This document shows, piece after piece, positions 1 through 5,668 of a DNA stretch of 16,541 nt; position 1 is the stretch's first letter, and each line of letters begins with the position of its first letter. The DNA lies in contig CBDUZS010000056.1 of assembly GCA_965371785.1 (NCBI GenBank), positions 1 to 16,541 of the forward strand, in the 5' to 3' direction. A program made the translations under genes and the position numbers. The DNA is from CBDUZS01 sp965371785 (GTDB lineage: Bacteria; Fermentibacterota; Fermentibacteria; Fermentibacterales; JCC-6). Under the pieces are notes generated by a model that was not told the origin of the DNA, searched no databases, and was given only the letters and a program-made list of their open reading frames with translations.

Positions 1-400
1 CCAGAAGCTTGATGCCATGCTCGTTGATCAGGCGCAGATCGATGTAGCTGTTTTGAAGAGATGTAATGGTTTTCCAGCCTTTTCTGCCGGTTCCGATGTA
101 GCATCCTGTGAACTGCCCTTCGAGGTTTCTCAGGAAATGTTCCGGGTAAAACGCTCCCTCGAGTTGATGCAGGAGCAAGGATCTTTCGGATCTATATTTT
201 TCATGCAATTCGAACAGCCTGGAAGTAGTTTCTTCTTCAAGGTTTCGGTTGGTTACAACAAGGAAATCCAGATCGCCGAAATCTGGCCGGAAATCCCCAA
301 GCGCATAAGAGCCATGAATCACTATCTCGCAGAGATTGTCTTTTAGTACTTCCGTCAGATCTCTGGAGAAACAGTCAAATGTCTGCTGAGCTATTTTCAT
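1..400 (-). CDS. AadA-like nucleotidyltransferase, C-terminus cut by window edge
   Basis: I read this frame directly from the minus strand; it stays open for 133 codons from the ATG at 400-398 to the left edge. Residues 29-46 carry the pol-beta-type nucleotidyltransferase signature: HGSYALG at 29-35 followed by D43-x-D45, in the form GDLDFLVV. In this superfamily the two Asp bind Mg-NTP. The spacing and the GDFRP link resemble aminoglycoside adenylyltransferases (AadA/DUF4111) more than minimal MNT proteins. The substrate cannot be told from the sequence; it could be a small molecule or a tRNA or protein target. The start overlaps the stop of the HicB-like gene as ATGA, and an AAGGAAGA Shine-Dalgarno sits just upstream, so the two are translationally coupled. 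The missing C-terminal part would decide between an antibiotic-type enzyme and a toxin. Confidence 0.8.
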   Translation of the reverse strand, partial: MKIAQQTFDCFSRDLTEVLKDNLCEIVIHGSYALGDFRPDFGDLDFLVVTNRNLEEETTSRLFELHEKYRSERSLLLHQLEGAFYPEHFLRNLEGQFTGCYIGTGRKGWKTITSLQNSYIDLRLINEHGIKLL

Positions 401-612
401 TCTTCCTTGAACGATCTGAGGCTGGGGATCAGGTCGCCGTCTTCCTGATACAGTCTGATCCACTCGTCCACCGCCTGGCAGAGCTCTCTATAGACCTTTG
501 TCTCATTGCCCCCGTGTACGCCTCCGAGCATCAGACCCGGACAGGTGCCGACGTAGCACTGATCATCTTCCGACCATTCCACAATCTTGAGGTATTGATC
601 GCTTGTTTTCAT
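397..612 (-). CDS. HicB-like antitoxin domain protein, short form
   Basis: This 71-residue protein matches the N-terminal HicB fold (a degraded RNase-H-like domain). The recognisable parts are YLKIVEW at 7-13, CYVGTCPGL at 19-27, GGVHG at 30-34 and YRELCQAVDEWI at 41-52. Typical HicB antitoxins continue into a DNA-binding ribbon-helix-helix or HTH domain; this one stops soon after residue 60, so it lacks a visible DNA-binding part. No hicA gene lies on either side. It starts 4 bases after the methyltransferase stop, with an AAGGTGA ribosome site, and its stop overlaps the start of the nucleotidyltransferase gene. It may act as a partner or antidote for that enzyme, or be a solitary HicB remnant. 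The fold assignment is fairly secure; the role is inferred. Confidence 0.75.
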   Translation of the reverse strand: MKTSDQYLKIVEWSEDDQCYVGTCPGLMLGGVHGGNETKVYRELCQAVDEWIRLYQEDGDLIPSLRSFKEE

Positions 613-616
613 TTCT

Positions 617-1291
617 TCACCTTACAGTGATTTCCCAGAATACACTGGATCCATCAACTTCGGTAACCTCTGGATTCAAACCCAGCCCAACCCCGAACGA
701 TCGGAATTCCTCTGGAGTCACCGTACTCGTTCGAAACCCGTCCTTGCAGACTATTTCACCATTCCCGGTCTTCATGTAATCGATCTCTCCCAGGAGACCG
801 GCTGCCGCCTGTGCCTCAAACCAGTGGAGTCGATCCGACCAGAATCGTTCCGAATAGGTGGAGAACAGGACGTGTCCGCCCGGTTGCGTTACTCGAAGAG
901 CCTGACGAAGGAGTAATTCCCGGTCAACGCCGAAGGCGCAGATCCCATTCTGGATACATACGACTTCGTCGAACTCGGATTCACTGAATTTGAGATCCGC
1001 CGCGTCCATCTCCAGAAACTCGCATCTGGAGCTGGAACCGGAGAGTTGACGCGCCAGAACGAGGCTTTCAGTCGCAGTATCGATGCCTACGACGCTCTTT
1101 GCAGCTTCTGCCAGCCTAAAGGCAACACGTCCATACCCGCATCCTAATTCCAGTACTGAATCGGTGTTCTCCAGACGCCGGATGACGAATTGAATCTCCG
1201 CTTCGAGGTATTGCTTCACCCGGGAAGATGCTATCTCGTAGCAGCGGCGCAAACGAGTACCGGATAGCTTTTCTACGTAGTACCCTCCCAT
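617..1291 (-). CDS. Class I SAM-dependent methyltransferase
   Basis: This 224-residue protein has a clear Rossmann-type methyltransferase core. Motif I is VLELGCGYGR at 46-55, the acidic residue after strand 2 is in VGID at 68-71, motif II is MDAADL at 95-100, and motif III/IV is FDEVVCIQNG at 107-116. The post-core strand is PGGHVLFSTYSERFW at 137-151. The N-terminal stretch YYVEKLSGTRLRRCYEI is a substrate-cap helix region seen in a family of small-molecule methyltransferases of unknown substrate. The ATG at 1291 has GGAG six bases upstream. It heads the unit that continues with the HicB-like and nucleotidyltransferase genes. The family assignment is firm. The substrate is unknown, and nothing in the neighbourhood fixes it. 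Confidence 0.88.
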   Translation of the reverse strand: MGGYYVEKLSGTRLRRCYEIASSRVKQYLEAEIQFVIRRLENTDSVLELGCGYGRVAFRLAEAAKSVVGIDTATESLVLARQLSGSSSRCEFLEMDAADLKFSESEFDEVVCIQNGICAFGVDRELLLRQALRVTQPGGHVLFSTYSERFWSDRLHWFEAQAAAGLLGEIDYMKTGNGEIVCKDGFRTSTVTPEEFRSFGVGLGLNPEVTEVDGSSVFWEITVR

Positions 1292-1371
1292 TACTGCTCC
1301 CGAACGCTCTGCATTACCAGAAAGGAAATATCACTCAATTACATCGCATCTGTTTCTGGCTCATGCAGTTG

Positions 1372-1761
1372 TTAGAGTATTTTCAACCCAATGAGCTTCG
1401 CCATCAAATTAAAATCGGAATCATGGTGGAGGAGCTGGAGCCCATGTTCGGCGCAGAACGTTCCGATCAAAACATCGATCGTCTTTCGAACGGTGACCCC
1501 TTTCGACCTGAGGAGTCGGTAGTTTGCTGCCGACTTCTCTGCAATATCGAATCCAACCATGTTGAATTGCGGCAGGGCTAGCAGAAGTGAGGAGACTTGA
1601 CTTCGTTCACGAGGTGAGCGGATTCCCTGCATAATTTCGCAATACACGAGGTCTCCGATCCCGACCATGTCCTGCTCAAGGCATTGATCAACCTTCTTCA
1701 CCACACGAGGTATTCCATCCTTGAGATATTCAATCCAGGCCGACGTATCGACGATGACCAT
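1372..1761 (-). CDS. vapC: VapC-type PIN-domain ribonuclease toxin
   Basis: This 129-residue PIN domain is the usual VapC size. The acidic residues that bind Mg in this family are all present: D5 in the opening IVDTSAWIEYL, E42 in CEIMQG, D96 in KTIDVLIG, and D114 (with D116) in HHDSDF. VapC toxins are endoribonucleases that often cut initiator tRNA or the sarcin-ricin loop of 23S rRNA; which target applies here is not visible. The ATG lies one base after the vapB stop (TGA-G-ATG), the normal antitoxin-first arrangement, which couples their translation. Expression should be controlled from the vapB operator. No residue looks broken, so the toxin is probably active. Confidence 0.93.
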   Translation of the reverse strand: MVIVDTSAWIEYLKDGIPRVVKKVDQCLEQDMVGIGDLVYCEIMQGIRSPRERSQVSSLLLALPQFNMVGFDIAEKSAANYRLLRSKGVTVRKTIDVLIGTFCAEHGLQLLHHDSDFNLMAKLIGLKIL

Positions 1762-1762
1762 C

Positions 1763-1954
1763 TCAATCCCTTCTCATTTCCTCAAGATCACCTTCCCAGG
1801 TGATTTTACCCTTGAGCTGGCGAAGTTTCTTCTGGCTATTCAGCTGGACAAGAAGCCGCAATCCCAACTCTATGGTTGCCTTCTTGGTGCGACAGCCACT
1901 GGAGCGAAGAGCTCGGTTCATGAGCTTGTCATCTATGACAACATTTGTTCTCAT
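1763..1954 (-). CDS. vapB: VapB-type antitoxin
   Basis: This small protein (63 residues from the chosen start) opens MRTNVVIDDKLM, the typical VapB N-terminal strand and helix that form the DNA-binding dimer. It continues TKKATIELGLRLLV and ends GKITWEGDLEEMRRD, the tail that normally wraps the VapC active site. Two consecutive ATGs exist, at 1957 and 1954. The GGAGG ribosome site at 1961-1965 is only 3 bases from the first and 6 from the second, so I chose 1954. It would neutralise VapC and, with it, repress its own promoter through the palindrome just upstream. Confidence 0.92.
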   Translation of the reverse strand: MRTNVVIDDKLMNRALRSSGCRTKKATIELGLRLLVQLNSQKKLRQLKGKITWEGDLEEMRRD

Positions 1955-1969
1955 CATACACCTCCAACG

Positions 1970-1988
1970 TGTGTATTGTTAATACACA
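1970..1988. promoter_or_regulatory. Palindromic operator of vapBC
   Basis: A perfect inverted repeat, TGTGTATT-GTT-AATACACA, has 8-base arms and a 3-base centre. It overlaps the -10 box and lies just before the vapB ribosome site. This is where VapB-VapC complexes normally bind to autorepress, so the operator role is an inference from position and symmetry. Confidence 0.75.
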
Positions 1989-2007
1989 TTAATCCGAATT
2001 GTGTCAA
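1979..2007 (-). promoter_or_regulatory. Sigma-70-type promoter of vapBC
   Basis: On the minus strand a consensus -35 box TTGACA (2007-2002) is followed by exactly 17 bases and a -10 box TATTAA (1984-1979, 4 of 6 matches). The -10 box lies inside the palindrome, so repressor binding would block RNA polymerase. Confidence 0.7.
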
Positions 2008-2105
2008 TCCCCAACAATGATTGCACCGACTCTGCATATCATGAAAATATCTTCTAAAAAGAAACGTGTATGAGGATGCCGATGAAGCTCTCTTCGATTT
2101 CTGTG

Positions 2106-2128
2106 CTCTTACCGCGTTACGGTAAGAG
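2106..2128 (-). terminator. Stem-loop over the purC stop codon
   Basis: CTCTTACCG pairs perfectly with CGGTAAGAG (9 bp) around a 5-base loop. On the coding strand the loop holds the purC TAA stop, and the left arm encodes the last three residues. No U-tract follows, so it is not a classical intrinsic terminator. It could protect the 3' end of the message or support factor-dependent ending. Confidence 0.45.
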
Positions 2129-3085
2129 GCTGCTGAGATTCCTCCTGAGTCTGTCGATCGGGTTCTCTCCCGCGGACGGTTCGAAAGTTGTGCCGGTAAT
2201 CATCTCGTACAGCATGATGTACCTGTATGACAGCTCCACTATCAGCTCACGAGGAGCAGTGGGCAGAACCTCGTCGGCGTACGGGTCACAGTGTTCCTTG
2301 AACCAGAGGCGGAGGAATTCCTTGTCGATGTTCTCGGGCTCCTCTCCCTGCTCGAGCCTTTCCTCGAAGGAATCGGCTATCCAGTAACGCGATGAATCGG
2401 GAGTATGTATCTCGTCGACCAGCACGATCCCGCCAGAGCCGTCCCTTGCGAGTTCGTACTTGGTGTCGACCAGGATCAGCCCGTTGGAGGATGCCAGCGA
2501 AACGCCCCGCTGGAAGAGTTTCATGGCCACGTCCGATGCCCTGTCCCATTCCTCGGCGCTCATCAGTTCCGATGACACTATCTCTGCGGGTGTTATCGAT
2601 TCGTCATGCAGTTCACTCTTCGTAGTTGGCGTGATGATGGGTTCGGGAAAACGCTGATTCTTCACCATTCCGTCGGGTAGCCTGTTTCCACAGATGTTTC
2701 TCATTCCTCCGTTGTAGAGCGTCCAGGCTGATGTACTCGTGCTTCCCGTCAGGTAACCCCTTACGATGAACTCAACCGGGAATACATCACATTTACGGGC
2801 GAGAAGCGCATTCGGGTCGGGAACTGAAATTACGTGGTTCTCGACGATGTCCCTGGTCTTCTCGAACCACCATGCACTCACGAGATTCAGGACCTGGCCC
2901 TTGAAGGGAACCGATGCCAGTACCCGATCGAAGGCGCTCTGCCTGTCGGTTGTGATCAGCAGGAGTCTATCACCCAGATCGTAACTGTCACGTACTTTTC
3001 CAGTCTTCAATCCAGGGATACCGAGATCTCCCGTGTAGGTCAGGCAGTTGTCCAGATTTGCGCTGATCAGCTCTCTATCGACCAC
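2117..3085 (-). CDS. purC: Phosphoribosylaminoimidazole-succinocarboxamide synthase (SAICAR synthetase)
   Basis: It joins aspartate to CAIR with ATP to give SAICAR, a step of cytosolic purine synthesis. Family motifs in order: GKVRDSYDL at 29-37, TTDRQSAFD at 45-53 (substrate-binding loop), VEFIVRGYLTGS at 104-115, ITPTTK at 151-156, LVDTKYE at 205-211 and LVDEIHTPDSSRYW at 222-235. At 322 residues it is the longer, yeast Ade1-like type rather than the roughly 240-residue E. coli type. The start is a GTG at 3085-3083 with AAGGAG six bases upstream. It stands alone here, with no other pur genes in view, and is divergent from cysC. A hairpin spans its stop codon. Sequence and length look intact. 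Confidence 0.96.
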   Translation of the reverse strand: MVDRELISANLDNCLTYTGDLGIPGLKTGKVRDSYDLGDRLLLITTDRQSAFDRVLASVPFKGQVLNLVSAWWFEKTRDIVENHVISVPDPNALLARKCDVFPVEFIVRGYLTGSTSTSAWTLYNGGMRNICGNRLPDGMVKNQRFPEPIITPTTKSELHDESITPAEIVSSELMSAEEWDRASDVAMKLFQRGVSLASSNGLILVDTKYELARDGSGGIVLVDEIHTPDSSRYWIADSFEERLEQGEEPENIDKEFLRLWFKEHCDPYADEVLPTAPRELIVELSYRYIMLYEMITGTTFEPSAGENPIDRLRRNLSSLLP

Positions 3086-3192
3086 GATACACTCCTTAAG
3101 GGATTTAAACGGATTGATGGCTCTGGTTCATCGGAAACTGTATGATAGTCAAGTTTTCAATGAACCGTACCCTTAAACATGTGAGGGCTGAG

Positions 3193-3807
3193 ATGGATTC
3201 CAGCAATGCGGCCGGGAAGAACATAACCTGGCATGATCATGTTGTTGACAGAGCCGATCGTGAGCGCCTCAACGGTCACCGCGGGGCAACGATATGGCTA
3301 ACCGGATTATCCGGATCTGGAAAGTCCACGATTGCAGACATTCTTGCGCGGTATCTCCACGAAATGGGCGTGAGAACCGCCATTCTCGACGGCGATAACA
3401 TCAGGCATGGGCTCAACAGCGATCTCGGTTTTTCTCCGGAAGATCGGAAAGAGAATATCCGCAGGATAGCGGAAGTCGCAAAACTCTTCACCTCCTTCGG
3501 CATCGTCAACATTCTTGCCTTCATCAGCCCCTACAGGGAGGACAGAGATTCTGCAAGAGCCATTCAGGGGGAGAAGGATTTTCTGGAGGTTTACGTTGAC
3601 GTTCTTCTGGAGGTAGCGGAGGAGCGTGATCCCAAAGGGCTGTACGTCAAGGCCAGGAGTGGCGAAATACCGTCATTCACCGGTATATCGGCACCCTACG
3701 AAGAACCACTGAACCCCGAGATTCATCTGAAGACTCATCTTCACTCCGCCGATGATTCCGCAATCCGGATCCTCGAGTACCTCAAGTCATCAGGAATCGT
3801 TGGCTGA
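3193..3807 (+). CDS. cysC: Adenylyl-sulfate (APS) kinase
   Basis: It phosphorylates adenosine 5'-phosphosulfate to PAPS in the cytosol. With the start at 3193 it has 204 residues, the normal family length. NITWH at 10-14 is the usual N-terminal motif. The P-loop is GLSGSGKST at 38-46. LDGDNIRHGLN follows at 65-75, then SPEDRKENIRRI at 81-92, ISPYREDRDSAR at 111-122 (family phospho-serine position S112) and RDPKGLYVKARSGEI at 145-159. An earlier ATG at 3142 is in frame, but it adds 17 residues unlike the family and lacks a ribosome site; 3193 has GAGGG five bases upstream. No ATP sulfurylase (sat, cysND) or APS/PAPS reductase is in the window. The MFS gene follows after 18 bases, probably in the same transcript. 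Confidence 0.94.
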   Translation: MDSSNAAGKNITWHDHVVDRADRERLNGHRGATIWLTGLSGSGKSTIADILARYLHEMGVRTAILDGDNIRHGLNSDLGFSPEDRKENIRRIAEVAKLFTSFGIVNILAFISPYREDRDSARAIQGEKDFLEVYVDVLLEVAEERDPKGLYVKARSGEIPSFTGISAPYEEPLNPEIHLKTHLHSADDSAIRILEYLKSSGIVG

Positions 3808-3825
3808 CCGGAACAGGACCCGTAG

Positions 3826-5103
3826 ATGTCGTTGTTTGCCAGGCTGATCCCGCAATTGCAGGATAGAGAGCACCTGATATTCTCTCTGAAGGGCGATGAG
3901 AAGAGAGCGTTCAGGCTGCACATCACTTCCTCCATCCTGGGGGCGGTTGCCGCTGGTGTGATGCTCAACCACGACTACATCGCGACAAGAGGCCTGCACG
4001 CGTCCATCTGGCAGATAACGCTGCTCACGATGATATGGCCGGTGAGCAACCTCTTTTCGGTGTTCGTGAGCCACTGGCTGGACCGAAAAGGATCCTACTT
4101 CAGCACGATGCTGCTGGTGGGGATTTTCTTCAGGCTTCCCATAGCCCTGATGTTCTTCTCGAGCAACGTGAACGTGATGCTCCTGCTGCTCGTCCTCTAC
4201 TTCGCAAGCAACAGTGTCATAATTCCCGGTCAGAATGCGGTGATCCATTACAGGTACGGCCGCGGCCGCAGAGCGACCCTGTTCGGCTGGGGGATGAGTG
4301 TCTTCACGCTGTTCAGCCTGCCGGCAACGATGATAGTGGGAACTCTTCTCGATGCCGATTTCCAGTTCTATAGAATACTTTTCATTGCCGAAGGTGTATT
4401 CGGTGCGGGCCATGCGCTGTTCCTTGCCCTCATGGCAAGGGGTATGAAACGTGCCGATCCGGACGTATCACGCGAAAAAGACGGTTTCTTCCACAAGCTC
4501 TTCGGCGTGTTCAAGAAGGACCCCGAATTCGCCCGGTTCGAAGCCTACTTCATGCTGTACGGTATCGGTTTCATGACGGTTCTTCCATCCATTCCATTCT
4601 TTGCCAGTGATGTCCTTCACCTCTCCTACGAGCAGTACGCCATGGCAAGAGGCGTAATAGGGCAGCTGGGTATCCTGTTCCTGGGACCTTTCATGGGCGC
4701 AAGAGTGGACAGGATACATCCGTTCAGATTCACCGGGACCGTGTGCATCATCCTTGGGTTCTATCCCCTCGCGATGATGGTCGGAGGCTTTCTGCCGGAG
4801 TTCGGCAAGGCGTTCTTCTACCTGTCTTACGCGATCTTTGCCGTTGGAATGGCAGGGGTGATGATATCCTGGAACATGTCGAGCCTGCATTTCGCTCCCG
4901 AAGGTCAGGCTGCCACCTACCAGGGTCTTCACATCACGATGACGGCGATAAGAGGGCTCTTTGCGCCCATTCTGGGCAACCTGCTGTTTACCTTCAGCGG
5001 ATACACCGACACGTTCCTGGTTTCGGCAGGCTGCTTCATCACGGCGGGTCTTCTTCACCTCAGGAGGCATCAGCAACGAAACGAGGAAGGTCTGAACGAC
5101 TGA
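3826..5103 (+). CDS. Major facilitator superfamily transporter
   Basis: This 425-residue integral membrane protein is mostly hydrophobic and fits about twelve helices in two six-helix halves. The MFS loop 2-3 signature is HWLDRKG at 83-89, with its second-half echo GARVDRIHP at 291-299. A charged cytoplasmic linker with MKRADPDVSREKDG runs at about 207-220. GRGRRATLFGWG at 145-156 lies at the inner face, before helix 5. The N-terminal 30 residues are polar and cytoplasmic. AGGA lies seven bases before the ATG. Substrate and direction are not visible. Because it follows cysC, a sulfur-linked substrate is possible, but that is only a neighbour-based guess. It ends in a hairpin shared with the convergent downstream gene. 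Confidence 0.88.
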   Translation: MSLFARLIPQLQDREHLIFSLKGDEKRAFRLHITSSILGAVAAGVMLNHDYIATRGLHASIWQITLLTMIWPVSNLFSVFVSHWLDRKGSYFSTMLLVGIFFRLPIALMFFSSNVNVMLLLLVLYFASNSVIIPGQNAVIHYRYGRGRRATLFGWGMSVFTLFSLPATMIVGTLLDADFQFYRILFIAEGVFGAGHALFLALMARGMKRADPDVSREKDGFFHKLFGVFKKDPEFARFEAYFMLYGIGFMTVLPSIPFFASDVLHLSYEQYAMARGVIGQLGILFLGPFMGARVDRIHPFRFTGTVCIILGFYPLAMMVGGFLPEFGKAFFYLSYAIFAVGMAGVMISWNMSSLHFAPEGQAATYQGLHITMTAIRGLFAPILGNLLFTFSGYTDTFLVSAGCFITAGLLHLRRHQQRNEEGLND

Positions 5104-5129
5104 GAAGACCCGGATGTCCGGGCCTTCTC
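5102..5129. terminator. Hairpin between convergent genes
   Basis: GAGAAG-A-CCCGG pairs with CCGGG-C-CTTCTC around the loop ATGT: 11 base pairs with one A/C mismatch. It begins in the MFS stop codon and lies between two genes pointing at each other, so it could end transcription both ways. There is no run of T on either side, so the call rests on stem strength and position. Confidence 0.55.
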
Positions 5130-5148
5130 TCGGTAAGTGAACCCGGGT

Positions 5149-5643
5149 CTAGAAGTAGATTCCCAGAGTCAGTGAGAACCAGATGGTGTCGAAGGAGATC
5201 CAGTGCAGTTTTGCACTTGCTTCGAGGTCTGTGCCTCCAATGGAGATGATCGTCCCCGCGTTGCCGTATGCACCAAGATCTGTGTCGGAACTGCTCACGG
5301 TTCCGGTATCTGCCTGCCACTCGACGTGGGTGAGGTAGAGTCCTCCGCCACCACCGAGAAACAGGTTTCCGGTGTAGCTTCTCACTCCCCCGATAATCGG
5401 GACCAGGTATGCCGACCAGTCATTCTCATCGAGGTTACTTCCCAGGAACACGTAACTGGCGCTTCCCTCGACTGCGATGTTAGGCATGTGGACGAGCAGG
5501 TTGACACCTATCATCGGACTGAGGTCGTAGGAATCTCCGGCATCTCCCGAGGGAAGCATAATGCCTCCGTGAGCGCCGAACTCGGTGAAGCCTGCAAACG
5601 CTGCCAGGCAAATGACCGGGATGAGTACGTAGACAAATTTCAT
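5149..5643 (-). CDS. Small secreted beta-barrel-like outer-membrane protein
   Basis: A 164-residue protein with an N-terminal signal peptide: K2, a hydrophobic run VYVLIPVICLAAFAG at 4-18, then a small-residue cleavage region. The rest alternates Gly-rich and aromatic strands, such as LFLGGGGGLYLTHVEW at 94-109, separated by polar turns such as SSSDTDLG. It ends in IWFSLTLGIYF. A terminal Phe after an alternating strand is the usual BAM-recognised signal of outer-membrane barrels. With about eight strands possible it resembles small OmpW/OmpX-like barrels, but I recognise no named family. AGGAG lies eight bases before the ATG. It follows hutU by 25 bases on the same strand, so it may be on the same transcript. 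The envelope location is likely; the function is unknown. Confidence 0.72.
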   Translation of the reverse strand: MKFVYVLIPVICLAAFAGFTEFGAHGGIMLPSGDAGDSYDLSPMIGVNLLVHMPNIAVEGSASYVFLGSNLDENDWSAYLVPIIGGVRSYTGNLFLGGGGGLYLTHVEWQADTGTVSSSDTDLGAYGNAGTIISIGGTDLEASAKLHWISFDTIWFSLTLGIYF

Positions 5644-5668
5644 TCAGGTTACTCCTTTCAGGAACGTA

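Noticed and set aside
17..346. Plus-strand open frame of 109 codons
   Set aside because: The minus strand carries a real nucleotidyltransferase motif across the same bases.
379..630. Plus-strand open frame of 83 codons
   Set aside because: It is the complement of the HicB-like gene, which has family motifs and coupled neighbours.
3142..3192. Upstream in-frame start for cysC
   Set aside because: It has no ribosome site and the added residues do not fit the family; the later ATG has GAGGG at good spacing.
3790..4413. Minus-strand open frame of 207 codons opposite the MFS gene
   Set aside because: It is rich in His, Gln and Arg, has no family motif, and lies antisense to a clear transporter; a codon-bias shadow.
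4468..5076. Minus-strand open frame of 202 codons
   Set aside because: Also antisense to the transporter, with low-complexity polar composition; a shadow.
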